Below, piece after piece: positions 36,118 to 47,196 of a DNA stretch of 64,000 nt (position 1 is its first letter; every line of letters starts with the position of its first letter). The notes beneath the pieces were generated by a model, which had not been told where the DNA came from, made no database searches, and was given only the letters and a program-made list of their open reading frames with translations. This stretch comes from Cerioporus squamosus (taxonomy: Eukaryota > Basidiomycota > Agaricomycetes > Polyporales > Polyporaceae), in assembly GCA_022592435.1 (NCBI GenBank), contig JABYQS010000118.1, positions 55,211 through 119,210 on the forward strand, read 5' to 3'. The position numbers and the translations under genes are program-made.

Positions 36118-36572
36118 TCGATTTCCGAAGCATATGGACTTCGAACTCGACCTCAACTCGACCTGCCGGTTGTTTCGTGAGAGTGTGGCACCACATTCAG
36201 TCTACGAGGCGGAGGTAGCACCGACCTATGCGAATCTTTCGCGTTCAGCACAGTTGCATCCGATGCATGTTAGCAGAGTGTATGGTGCGACTCCGAGAGG
36301 ACTAAACCAGATGGTGGAAGAGAACGGGAGGGAAAGGCTTCGATACAGTGGTATAGCACAGCTTGGGGATCGCGGATCGCAGAAGTACAGAATAGCGCAG
36401 GTATAACAGACAATATGGAGGGAATCGGGGGATCAATGTAAGGGTAAGTGAGGTAATATGTGTATGTGGGTGATGGAGTGTCCAGCATCGTGTGCATCGG
36501 GTCACAGAGTGGTCGTAACATGATGCGTGTGAGCGTGTGAGTAGTCGGGAGGGGGCAGCATGAAGCAGGACT
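36118..36572. other. 3' flanks of kinase C and the minus-strand DUF6699 gene
   Basis: 455 bp between two convergent genes. Nothing beyond probable 3' untranslated sequence is seen. Confidence 0.45.
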
Positions 36573-37419
36573 CAGTAGTTGGAGAGCATCAGAACGAAGA
36601 TGTTCGGGGCGGAGTAGCCCAAGCGTGCCTTCGCGTAGCTGTCCTTTCGCGTGAGCTTGTCGAAGAACACGCGTTCTCGGAGCCAATCTACGCAGGATGA
36701 CGCTCAGTAGGCTCCGGGTACTTGGTAGGGACAGCGACTTACCAACTCTCCGGAACTGTGTGGGGGCTACGGGAGGAGAGTAGTACTGCTGCCATCCAGC
36801 GCCAGTGGCGGATGAAGCGTATCGTCGCACTTGCTCCTGCAAACGAGGCGGGAGCGAGTCGAACTCCTTCTCTGTGACCATCTTCTCCGAATATCTGTTG
36901 GGAGTGCGAAGTCGCGCTCAGTACTTGACCAAATGAACGTAGAAGGATAGCGGATACGCACTCCTTGAACAGCGTGGTACAGATGTCTCCGAGGGTGACT
37001 CCGTTAGGGTTCTTGATGATGGTGCACCATGGACTGAACTCGGTGATGATGATGAGCTCCTCCACTCGGGGCATGGTGGCGGGTTCCTCCTTCGAGGTGA
37101 ACGGAATATCTCGATCGCGTGCTTCGTGATTGTATCCGCCAGTTTGCCCTGATCAACGCGCGCATGCCGTTCTCAGATACCGGGTTGTCGGAAGGGATGG
37201 AGGAGGCACGCACCGGTAGAGAGATTGAAGATCAGCTGGAACGACTCGCTTGTGTTCGCAAGGATAGGGTTGAGCTCAAGCTCAGTACCGAGGAGGTATA
37301 GGTCCGTCTGAGATAGGACGGGGCCGTCTAATGCCATATCTCATGACTGCTGAAAGACGCGAAGAGTGGTATGACTTACAGCTTGAGCCCGGTGCCCACT
37401 TCCCGATCGTATCCGCCAT
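36573..37419 (-). CDS. DUF6699 domain protein
   Basis: Five exons encode about 200 aa. Start ATG at 37417-37419 (MADTIGKWAPGSS), then YGPVLSQTDLYLLGTELELN, then the DUF6699 core ATMPRVEELIIITEFSPW followed by NPNGVTLGDICTTLFKEYSE. The C-terminus contains RVFFDKLTRKDSYAKARLGY and ends at a TGA at 36573-36575. DUF6699 is a basidiomycete domain of unknown function, recognised here from the PRV-x-LxI...W...NP.GVT..D pattern. The first intron interrupts the Tyr codon before GPVL, exactly as in the divergent neighbour at 38388, so the two are paralogues. It sits between FunK1 copies C and D. No signal peptide or membrane helix is visible. Function unknown. Confidence 0.8.
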
Positions 37420-38387
37420 AGTTTCGTGTAGAGATCAAGTTTGAGGATGTCCTGGTCAAGGGTTATGTTCCCGGCGTAGAGAGATGGCGGAACTGCTGGC
37501 CGGCGGCGGAAAAGGTTAATAACTGGTGGCGGAACGAGTCAAGGAAGCCGGGGCGATATAAGTTCAGGTTTCCCGAAGTACTCACTTTTAGATGAGAGTC
37601 CTGGCCAGGTCCTGGCGCCTCAAAGTCACTTATCGGATGAGATCATGCTCACCTGTACACTGATTGCTTCCCTTAACACGCCGATCAAGCAGAAGTCTAT
37701 AGTGCTGCGAACTGCAAGCCTCGCGGCCGTGGTGAGGCGAGGATGAGCGCTGCATCTGGTCCGGGGGTCGTCGGAGACACCAGGCGGGGAAGTAGCGGAG
37801 CCTATCGGAGTTGCAACGGCGGGCCAATCGTCTCGCGTCAAGACGCGTCTCGCCTCGACTCCGTCTGTCGGATGTTGAACCGCGCTCAGTCGCAGCGACC
37901 TTCATCGACGGTGATTTCGTTCTCTTTCCTCAACGACGACGACGACGTGCATGTCAATTATGCGCGACAACGCCTCATGAACGTGCGCAGTGCGCTCATG
38001 TCACGAAACGCCCCGTAATCGCAGCTATATCAGCGACATAATCGCCGACATCGCTGACAATCAGCCGTACCCTGCACCCTACTGCCGCACGCGGGCATCT
38101 CCTCCAGCCGGAACTCGCAAAACCCTGTGTTTCTTCCGTTCCACTCGTCGACCGGATCCTCCTGGTGGTCAAGAAGCAGCAAGCTCGTGGAGACCTCGTG
38201 GATCGCGCGGGACTCGAGTCATCGCATCTGGCTGTGTTGTCCGGTGTCGTCAAAAAAGGTATGTTGCGGTCCTCTGCGCACTGTGCCCCGCGCATTGCTT
38301 GCGGTCCCAGTCTCACATCCCCGCTCCAAGTCATCATCCTAGGACGCGCATCCGCGAGTCATAGATAGCCTGCGCGCGGCCGACGCG
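37420..38387. promoter_or_regulatory. Shared upstream region of the divergent DUF6699 pair
   Basis: 968 bp between two head-to-head paralogues. A short open frame near 37743-38018 has no family signal. Stretches near 38020-38060 contain repeated GACAT and CGCTGACA-like words. No definite TATA box is seen for either gene. Confidence 0.35.
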
Positions 38388-40019
38388 ATGGCATTCACAC
38401 CCATCATCCCTCCATTCCCATCGCCCAGCGGCGGTGGCGGAACACCCCACTCAATCCTCTTCCGCCAGTCATTCCGCACCTCTCGCCCAACAACCCACCC
38501 CAAGCCCCGTCTTGGGCCCAAGGACAGACCTTCCCCGGGCAGTCGCCCTACATGGCCGGCCAACCCTTCGGCGGCATGCCGGGATCCTACTTCATCCCAC
38601 CCGTTGCGCTCCCCGGCGGCGCAACACCCATGATGCAATCCAATCAAGGATTTTCGACGGACTTTACGGGCTTCCCTACGCCGGGCATGACTGGCGGCGG
38701 CAGCAACGCAGGCGGGACGCCATACGTTCGCGCAGGCGCGCCCCAAGGTACGCCCTACATGGGTGCGGCGGGCTCGCAGACGGGGTACAGCACTTTCCAG
38801 CAACCTCTCCCGCCTCAAGGGATGCCCTATGGGATGGGCATGCCCATGGGTATGCCACAGTATACCACGCCGTTCATGATGTCAGGAGCAATACCTGGTG
38901 GTATGCCGGGTGGAATGCCGGGTGGAATGCCGGGTGGAATGCCCGGCGGAATGCCCGGCGGAATGCCCGGTGGTATGCCTGGTGGTATGCCGGGCATGAT
39001 GGGCGGCATGATGGGCGGCGGGATGCCAGGTGTAATGCCCGCAGGGTATCCGTTTACTCCTGCCGGTGGTACTGTGCCAATGGGTGGCATGGGCGGTGGC
39101 GCGCCTCCGTTGCAGCAGTCGCATTCTGGCGGAGGACGGATGCCGCATCCGAAGGAGAAGCAGCCTTGGGACGAACTGGACAAGTTCACTGAGGGCGAGG
39201 ACTGTACGTGCATCACTTCGACTCACCGCTCATGCATGCTGAACTTTGCCCGTAGACGGCCCCGTCCTGAAGACGATGCTGGCGCACCGGATGAAGGCGA
39301 AGGTTGAGATCAATCCACTGATCCTACCTCCCAACGATGCGCTCGATCGCGACTACCTGAAGTGGAACATGCTGTTCCCCACCGGCAACTGCCAACGGTC
39401 CAGCGATCGACCAGGCCGATCGTGGCATCACGGCCGAAATGCCCCCGCGACGTGGCCACGCGTCACGAAGATCCGTCTCCTTTCGCGCTCGTTCCCCTGG
39501 ACGATCGAAGTACCCGCATCGAATGAGTCCATGGGCGTCACATGCGGCGACGTGATCGAGGCCATCCACGAGTCGATGTACGCACGGCTCTCGCAGCCAC
39601 AATACGACAACGCCTCACGCCAGCAGAAGCGCCTGCTCTCGGAGTCGTTCTACCACAACCGCTCGACGGCGCACGGCGTGCCCGGTGGCCGTTTGCAGCA
39701 GACGCTGCTCCGGTGCGACTGGCTCGGGCAGGACACGATGTTCGGCGGGGTCGTTGACGACCCGCACCTCGTGCGCGAGATGTGCAGGGATGTGCTCCCA
39801 TGCACATTCGAGCTCAAGTGCGTCCGCCGCTATCCGATGAGCGAGGCGGAGATGCGGGAGGCGGAGGCGCGCGAGCGGGAGGCGGAGGAGCGTTCGAGGA
39901 GGAGGTCGCGCTCCCGGGCGACGTCTCGTGCGGGCTCGAGCAGACCTCCGACCAGGCCGCCCACGCGTCCACCGAGCCGTGCGCCGCCTGATGACTCGTC
40001 GTCGACGACGTCGGACTAG
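38388..40019 (+). CDS. DUF6699 domain protein with GGMP-repeat N-terminus
   Basis: Two exons (38388-39203 and 39256-40019). The N-terminal half is Gly/Pro/Met-rich, with about nine GGMP repeats at 38897-39010. The second exon begins at the Tyr of [20 protein letters not shown], continues [14 protein letters not shown], and has the DUF6699 core [20 protein letters not shown] followed by [20 protein letters not shown] charged Arg/Ser/Glu tail follows. The intron site matches that of the divergent paralogue. Two start options exist: ATG 38388 gives [18 protein letters not shown] but then needs a one-base frame change near 38439 to enter the main frame; ATG 38552 ([11 protein letters not shown]) needs none. 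Sequence between the two reads well in the main frame ([17 protein letters not shown]), which favours the upstream start with a one-base error or mutation. Confidence 0.8.
38897..39010 (+). repeat. 12-bp tandem repeat coding for GGMP
   Basis: About nine tandem copies of a 12-bp unit (GGNGGNATGCCN) inside the DUF6699 gene. Each codes for Gly-Gly-Met-Pro, with third-base variation. Such tracts vary in copy number by replication slippage. Confidence 0.85.
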
Positions 40020-40742
40020 TGGACCGTACCCTTCTCTTGTTCCTGTCTCAGCGCCGAACGTCTCGGAACATCTCGCCACGGTCCATCAATACAGTGACAC
40101 GACTACATATCATTACTACGGCTTTCACGTTGGCATACCTTTCTCTCTGTCCTCTTGTCTTCTCCCCGCTGCTGCATACCCTGCTTGTCGAGGATCTGAT
40201 CTGGATTCAACCAATGCTCATCGCAACTTGGAACACCTCACGAGTCACATTGCACTATGCATACCGCACATCGCGCTCTGCTCTCTCCGTTATCTTTCTT
40301 GTTTATCGTGTAATTGCTCGATGCTGCTGTTGTACAGTCTACTGATGTAGTCCTAGCCTTTCTCCTTTTACTATCGACTCGCGTTTGCCGTTTCAACTCT
40401 CCGTGGTCAGCTTGCGAGACCTAGTGGGAGTTAAGGAGGATGCGCTCTTGTCTTGCGCGACGTGCGTCCTTTAGCGTATCGTTCAACATGAAGCTGGCAG
40501 ACTGCATGGGAAGTAGCTCCGTAGGAGGTGGATATGGGTTTTCGGTCCCCAAGGTTCATACTTGGTGGTTACCAACCACCATAGACGCTGGTGCCATGCC
40601 GGCTAAGTACGGGCATCAGTCACTCCGCCGCCGCGTCATACAAATTGGTAGTCCCACAAGTTCAACTTGCTTCAAACAGTGCTTGCTCCTGCCTCTTCCC
40701 ACAATTCGACTCCAAGTAGCAGTTATAGAGGAAGCTATAAGT
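40020..40742. other. Intergenic region upstream of FunK1 copy D
   Basis: 723 bp. No gene is recognised, although the frame of kinase D stays open upstream to about 40440. A perfect stem of TGGTGGTT and AACCACCA with a three-base loop lies at 40563-40581, about 160 bp before the start codon of D, and could be a protein-binding palindrome. A CTATAAG lies only a few bases before the start. Confidence 0.4.
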
Positions 40743-43187
40743 ATGTTGTATTGCTTACCATCCTCGGACTTCCTCGAAGCCTTCCTCCCCCTCCCACCCG
40801 AATCCCATCGCAAGCCCAAACCAGCTCGCATCACCTTCGACGCTGTCGTCGGCTTCACTTCTGAAAAGGACCTCGCGGAGCGATGGGTGAGTGGTTACCG
40901 CCAAACCTGCGTCTTCATGCTTACCAAGGTGTCTGCAAGGTCGCTGTCGTCAATAAAGTGAGGTCCTTGTGCCGTGGTTACGTGGTTTGCCTCGAGACAC
41001 AAGACTGCTGGGACCCCACTGATTCCAACTTGAAGAAGCCCAAGGTGGATGCCGCCTTCTACTCTCGCAGGAAGCATCCCATCGACGGGCGTCCGCATTG
41101 GGGTCGTCAGCGTGCTCTCGTCGAGTTCAAGGCCGGCGGCGCCGAGAACGACCCATTCACCGACATCTCGGGCGACAAGCAGGCGAGAACGCATACTGAG
41201 ATTTGCAGAAAGCTCGCGTCGTACACAGCATACGCCTTCGCCCGCCAGCAACGCACCGCCATCTTCACGTTCCTCGTCAACGGTACCGAGGCGCGCGTCT
41301 TGCGCTGGGAACGCGCCGGAACCATCTTCACCGAAGCGTTCGACTATGTCCAGGACCCTGACCTTCTGTGCGAGTTCCTCTGGAGGTTCTTCATGCTGTC
41401 CGGTGCGGATCAAGGTCTCGACCCGACGGCGACACCCCTTGGGAAAAGGCACAAGTGGTACCGGCTCATGAGCTGCATCGCTGAAGGCCCGCTCGAAGGT
41501 CAGCCAGAGGACATCTGCGGGGACGAAGGCACTGCTGTCCCTTCTCCTGCAGACTGTTCCACTGGCTTGCGGTCTGCTCCCGTTCAAGGCGCGTTCAAGT
41601 ACGTCCGCGAGAAGTTCGCTGCCTCCATTGCGGGAGACGCGCCGAGGTACCGTATCGCCGTTCCGACCGACCGCCCTGGACAGTTCAAGTACTTCCTCAT
41701 CGGCAACCCAATGTTCGAGGCTCCTGACATGCTTAGTCGGGGTACGCGAGGCTACATCGCTGTCGACGTGCACACCAAACGCTTTGTCTGGCTCAAGGAC
41801 ACCTGGCGGCACTACAACGTGAACGTCGACTCGGAGGGCAAGATCCTTGAACAGCTGCACGAGGCGAACGTGTCACGGATTCCGGCTCTGGTGTGTGCCG
41901 GAGACCTCCGCCAAGAAACCCAGATGCACTACCACTGGAAGTCGGAGTGCGAGGTGCAAGACCCCGAGGAGCCTGGCGAAGGTAGTCGTGGATCGAAGCG
42001 CAATCGCTCGGGTACGACCACATCGACTGGCGTAGACACCAAGCGACGCAAGCAGCCGCGCATACGCCATCTCTCCCATTATCGGCTCGTTGTCAGCGAG
42101 GTCTGCTTGCCCTTGACCGAATTTAAGACGCCTCGTCAGCTCATTCAGGTCGTGTTGGATTGCGTAGAAGGTACGTCCATTCGATCATTGAGCTGGTGGA
42201 TGATTCTGACTCTGAAGCAACAGCGCATGAGGATGCGGTGACCAACGCTAAGCTGGTACACGGCGACATCAGCATCAGCAACGTCCTCATCCTTCCGACC
42301 CTCGTCAAGAATGACGGGCAATACAAGGTTGAGTGGCGAGGGATCCTAGCCGACTGGGAACTTACCAACCCTATCCCGGAGGATGGTCAACCTCATCGGG
42401 CCCGACAATCAGAGCGAGCAGTGAGTACCCATGCGATGTCCTCCTTTCGTAGACGTTCCTCATCATTCCGCAGGGCACCTGGCAATTCAAGTCTGCAGCC
42501 CTCCTCTATTGGGTGAGGCTGCACGTCGCTGTCGAGGACGAATTGGAGTCTTTCTTCTCCGTTGTCCTCTACGCGGGCGTGCGCTTCCTGCGGAGCAACG
42601 TTCCAGATGCTCGGTCCTTCCTGCGCTCTTTCTTCGACTCTTACGAGCTGGTGAAGAACGAGTATCGGTGCGGCTTGACGAAAATGGCCGCGATGCAGAG
42701 TGGCTTCCTCTCTACCGCTGGCGGCCCAATTCAATTCATACGAAGCGACGGCGAAGACGGCCATCCTCTGAATACCATCCTTGCGGACATGCTCCCCCTC
42801 TTCAGGGCCAGATATGCGGAAATTACGTACGATCGTGCGCAGGTCGCGTGGCGGAAGCACAACAAATACAAGACGAAGTCGAGTTCGAAGGCTCGCCGTC
42901 CCTCCCCGCTCGCTCAGTCTGTGGTGGGCTCCGCCGCCCGGGTCAAGACGCACGCATACTTCAAGGCACTGCTACAAGGAATGCTGGAGAGGGATGATTG
43001 GCCCACGGAGGATTACGTCGGCGACCTCCTCACAGGTCAGAACGGCTTGCGCTCTTCTAGTGGCGATGAAGCGAGTGACGATGAGTCGTTGAGTGACTAT
43101 GGTCCGAACGGAGATGCCTCGCCCGTTGCCAAGCGGAAGAAGGCTAATAGGGAGGACGAACTAGCGGCTATCTACGGCTCCGACTAG
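40743..43187 (+). CDS. FunK1-family protein kinase, copy D (HGD)
   Basis: Four exons (40743-40886, 40940-42170, 42224-42420, 42474-43187) give 761 aa. ATG 40743 was chosen because MLYCLPSSDFLEAFLP aligns with the start of copy C. The N-terminal module keeps KVDAAF and LVEFKAGG (Asp and ExK), but the QxxxY position reads KLASY. Kinase part: FVWLKDTWR, SEGKILEQL, LVHGDISISNVL, LADWEL, then EDELESFFSVVLYAGVRFLR. The basic cluster PVAKRKKANRED near the C-terminus resembles a nuclear localisation signal and follows an acidic Ser-rich stretch. Introns lie at the positions shared by the five copies. It lies just downstream of the GGMP-repeat DUF6699 gene in the same orientation. Confidence 0.91.
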
Positions 43188-44077
43188 TACTCGGGCAAGG
43201 AACAGTCGGAAGACGCAGATACGGAGGTGGACGAGACTTCCGGGGCCGGCCTCCTACACGTCAACTTCCAGTCGACGCGCTGCTTCTCGCAGTGCTGTTG
43301 AGGAGCAACGGTGCCTGATACGACCTATGGTTGGATGCCCGATTTGCGTCTGGCTCTTCTCATGTTCGGAGTGTTGAAGTAATGCGCTCACTGTTCATCC
43401 TCGCTCAGCATACATCTCGAAGTACCTCACTCATCTTCCCGACTGGACATTCTCATCGTCTCCGACCAGTATCAGCGAATCTAGCATTCTCACATCATCG
43501 TATTTTGCGCTTATACGTTGCACAGTGAGCTTGCATCTGAGGCCTCTGAGGGTGTGACTTACAGAGCACACAGCCACAGTATGTCAGCATTGTCGAACAT
43601 GACGAGATGATGAGTACGCATCTTACAATTGCTTTCGTGCGTTCATCGCACAGGTCTTCCCAGACTCAGTCAAGGTAACATCTGGAACCACAAATACCTT
43701 CTATCGTGCTGACGAACACCTGCAGACAAATTACCACACTTATCAGAAATCACCTACGAACGCCTTCGCCCTATTACTACCTGTATTACATAGGCATCGA
43801 CAGGCTGGACTTGAGCTTCTGCGCTGTTGGACGCAAGTCTGAGGCCGCATGACGACGTCTTGGCTTCCTGACTGGGCAGGACTAGATGGAAGACGACGAC
43901 ATCGAAGGCGAAGAGTGCGCCATCGGCGCTCATGCTCCAGCTCGGCGGCCGACTCCAGAACACTCAAGCATACGGTACATATATATGGCCTAGGAGATTG
44001 CGATCCGAGACGACCTCAATCATCCTTACCTTCGCAAACAGCAGCACAACCACAATCCAATCGCCTCCGTACACAGA
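43188..44077. other. Intergenic region between kinase D and the NmrA-like gene
   Basis: 890 bp. Short frames have no family signal. CATATATATGG near 43977-43987 lies about 95 bp upstream of the NmrA-like start codon and may be its TATA element. Confidence 0.4.
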
Positions 44078-45302
44078 ATGCCCGGATACACTGTTGCGAT
44101 CGTTGGTGGCACCGGAACTCTAGGTAAGTGCCGTCATCAGGGTTCGTCTACCTGCATCCGTTAACCTCCTCATAACCGCTCTTGTAGGTCACCCAGTCAG
44201 CACCGAGTTCCTCACTTCTTTTCGGTCATCATTCCCTACCGTTCGCGTGCTCGTCCGAGACACAGCATCAGAGAAGGCTCAAGAGTTGGCCGCGAAGGGC
44301 GCTGAGCTCTATAAGCTCGACGAGGCGAACCTGAGCGAGGCGTTCGACAAGGCATTCGCAGGCGTCGATGCCATCGTGAACACGTTGCCTGCCAAAGCCT
44401 CCGATGCTGTGAAGCATGGCCTCATCGACGCTGTTGCCAGGAGCAGCGCAAAGGTCTACTTCCTGAGCGAGTTCGGAATGTAAGCATTGTTCAGTTGCGC
44501 ACTAGACCAGCAGGCAGCTCACAAATAATTGCAGTGATCACCGTCTGAGCGACTTCGCGGGCTACGAGAACGATGAATGGGTCATCAAGAAGAAGCTCGC
44601 CGCCGAGACTCGCGAGAAGGTGAAGGGCAAGAAGGTCGTCGCGGTTTACACCAGTATCTTCCTCCAGATCGCATTCACTGGAGTGAGTAGCTTTTCTTCG
44701 TAGTCTGCGGCATACTCTTCTTAACTCACTGCGCTCTCCTGCACAGCCGTGGCGTGAGTACCAGGCAGATTCATCAATGCTTTCCGCGCTAAACTTCGAC
44801 CATATTGCCAGTTGGCTTCGACGTTGAGAACAACACATTCACAACGTACGGATCACCAAGTGGGAAGGTAACCTTCACTTCGCTCCCCGATGTCGGCAAG
44901 GCGCTCGCACAACTCGCAATCCTCGCCATCGAGCCTGCAACCTCGGCGAAGGTCCCGGACGAAGTACGCATTGCCAGTAACACCCTCAGCTTTGAGGATA
45001 TCCGCGACATTGTCGCCCGCGTCAAGGGTGTGGAGAAGGGCAAGATCGTGACCGAGGACCTCGACGCGAAGAGGGAGGAGTTGAAGAAGGCTCCGAACGC
45101 TCCAGGCGCCATTCTTGGTTTCCTTCGGTCAGCATGTTCAGTCACGTCTTCCAGTGTCATCAGGCATACTGACAACTAGGTTGACAGCGTGCTTATAGGA
45201 GAGGGCAAGCTTGACTTCTCGGACAACTCGAACGAGCTGATCAATCCTGGACAATCGCTTTGGAAGTGGAAGACGGTCGAGGATCACCTTCGGGGCCTGT
45301 GA
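44078..45302 (+). CDS. NmrA-like / isoflavone-reductase-like NAD(P)-binding protein
   Basis: Multi-exon gene of about 300 aa starting at ATG 44078. The N-terminal Rossmann motif GGTGTLG (MPGYTVAIVGGTGTLG) spans the first intron. TVRVLVRD and DAIVNTLP are typical second and fourth strands of the atypical short-chain dehydrogenase NmrA/PCBER group, and FLSEFGID and KVTFTSLPDVGKAL follow. These proteins are reductases or redox sensors that bind NAD(P)(H); the substrate is unknown. Continuity between IAFTG and GFDVENN requires a microexon of 7 nt (44747-44753, CCGTGGC), giving FTGPWLGFD as in homologues. The last intron ends at GACAG just before the VLIGEGKLDF segment. Cytosolic; no signal peptide. 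Confidence 0.87.
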
Positions 45303-45550
45303 ACCTCAGAACACGTCCAGGCCTCATCTCCTGTGCACAGTCTACTATGTGACTTGTCGTTTCATGAGGGACACCGCAGGTCTGAGCGACAGGCGTCCGT
45401 TGAATATTCTTTTGCAATCCATGTCCCTGAGAGCATACAATTGAATCGATGTCCGTACCGAGAACTCCCAAGTCCGTGATCATACACATGGTCCGTTCAT
45501 GTCCGAAACTGTCCGCTCAGCGAGATAGTCGCCCTCGTCTCACCTCACAT

Positions 45551-46085
45551 TCACTCCGCCCCACCCGTCCTCGACCCTTCCTCGCATGCATCGAGCTGGC
45601 CAATCATGCGCGCCGTCGCGTTGACGCGGCCCAAGAACTCCGCCTGGTTGTTCGTGAGCTTGTTCATCGCCGCGAGCGCGATGTTAAACCCGTTGGACGC
45701 AGTATCGATGGCAAGCACGTTGATCGTCGTGCCGTTGAACGTCAACGCCCAGCACGTCCCGCAGTTCGCAGAGTTGAAGCCCCCGATTGCGAACGCGCCT
45801 CCGATGTTCGGGAAGCCGGGGAGCGATGTGAAGTTCGAAAAGCCTGTGACCCCAGTTGTGCACGCGTTAGTGTCGACGACGCCAATGTGGACGACGGAGG
45901 AAGTGGCGGAAGGAGGACGCACCCTTGGTGATGAGCCCGTTAGGGCCGTCGGAGCATGCGACAGTGGTGAGGGAGCCACCGGGGTTGTCGTACGTCTGGT
46001 CGAATGAGACCGAGACGTTCGTTGCCGTTTGCGCAAAGGCGGATGGGAGGGCAAAGAGCGAGATCGCGAGGGCGGCGAACTTCAT
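45551..46085 (-). CDS. Cerato-platanin family secreted protein
   Basis: Two exons (46085-45923 and 45843-45551) give 151 aa. A signal peptide, [18 protein letters not shown], precedes the mature protein. The mature part has the family blocks [50 protein letters not shown] and [16 protein letters not shown]. Its conserved cysteines form two disulfides in a double-psi beta-barrel. Cerato-platanins are small secreted, surface-active, chitin-binding, expansin-like proteins of fungal walls and culture fluid; some elicit plant defences. The C-terminal end here ([15 protein letters not shown]) is slightly longer than usual. A TATA-like site lies 64 bp upstream. Convergent with the NmrA-like gene across 250 bp. 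Confidence 0.94.
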
Positions 46086-47196
46086 CGTGAAGGCAAAACG
46101 GGGAACGGAGTTTGAGCCTCAGAGTATGGAGTGCTGGCTGTAACGTCTCTTATACGAGAGGGAAGAAGGAACTAGATCTTCAGGGACCCCGTGGGCATGG
46201 AGCGAGTCGACATAGAAGGCGGGATGTGAGCCGAAGAAGACCTCGCTGTTGATTCATCCACATGCTGAGAGTCGGGGGAAATGAGAGAGAACGCGCGGCG
46301 TTGATGACCAGAACTTCAGGAGATCATGCAGAAGCCGTGTACTGTGGGAGAGGCGGCGCGGCGCATGACCCGGCGGTGACTATCTTTGACCCAGGATGGG
46401 CTTTTGAGAGAGGTCATAGGCGGTCGAAAGACCCGAGGCGACTCCGGTGCGTCCATTGGAAGACGTGTGCGCACGGGGACTATGCTGTAAAGCTGTCGTA
46501 CATACCATAGGAGCTCGGAGCCAAGTTGACCGCACCGAAGTACGATAGAACCTTCACAGTAGCTCGACGTTGAGGTGTGCGCATGCTCATGTTGCGTGGC
46601 GGAAACTGTGGGCTATGGCGTACCACGCGTCATGCAAGCTCATGGCCAGAACAGTGACCACCTGGACTCTGGAGGATAGGAGAGGCGTTCTGCGAGATGG
46701 GCGGCCATAAACATAAATTCGTCGAACTCTTTTTATATGTCGTACATCACCTTGATACAATGGTCCATATGAATCCCCGGAGACTACTACATGTTAGTCT
46801 GCCAACCCTTGCCATTGCTGAAGTAACGACTGAACATGCACACGTCCACACTAGTGAGGTGCGACCGTAATTCTCGGTCTACCTGGCTTACCTAGTTCCC
46901 AGTACCCACACAGACCTCAAGCCTCGCCATGCTAAGATCTAAGTGATTCCAGTCAAGTATGGCTCGGCTCATGGTGGTTGTCCGAGTAAGTACGAGTACC
47001 AGGAGGGCAAAGTCCAGTGGGCATGGCAGCTGAGATCTCGAGAGTCACCGAGTTGACACGTAGATGAGATTAGATTGGAATGTCGAGATAAGATAAGATC
47101 CTATGTCATCGCCCGATCACTGAGTCTTGCACTCGGTTCCGCACGCATCTCTTCTCGCATCCACGACCACCCATCTTCAGCTTCACTCACTCCATC
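46086..47196. other. Divergent upstream region of cerato-platanin and CCDC124
   Basis: 1.1 kb with no recognised gene. Apart from the TATA-like element of the cerato-platanin gene, the AT-rich stretch around 46700-46780 and the AGATAAGATAAGAT run near 47087-47100 stand out. The latter contains GATA words, which in fungi are sites for nitrogen-regulatory GATA factors, though such words are short. Confidence 0.4.
46149..46155 (-). promoter_or_regulatory. TATA-like element of the cerato-platanin gene
   Basis: It reads GTATAAG on the minus strand, 64 bp upstream of the start codon. The spacing fits a highly expressed secreted-protein gene. Confidence 0.5.

Noticed and set aside
40895..41860. A 321-codon frame antisense to FunK1 copy D
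   Set aside because: Reverse image of conserved kinase sequence; similar antisense frames lie under copies B and E (for example 52255-53241), as expected from codon bias.
40883..42241. Treating 40883 as an independent start for kinase D
   Set aside because: The ATG overlaps the donor GTGAGT of the first intron; the paralogues show that an upstream exon is joined here.
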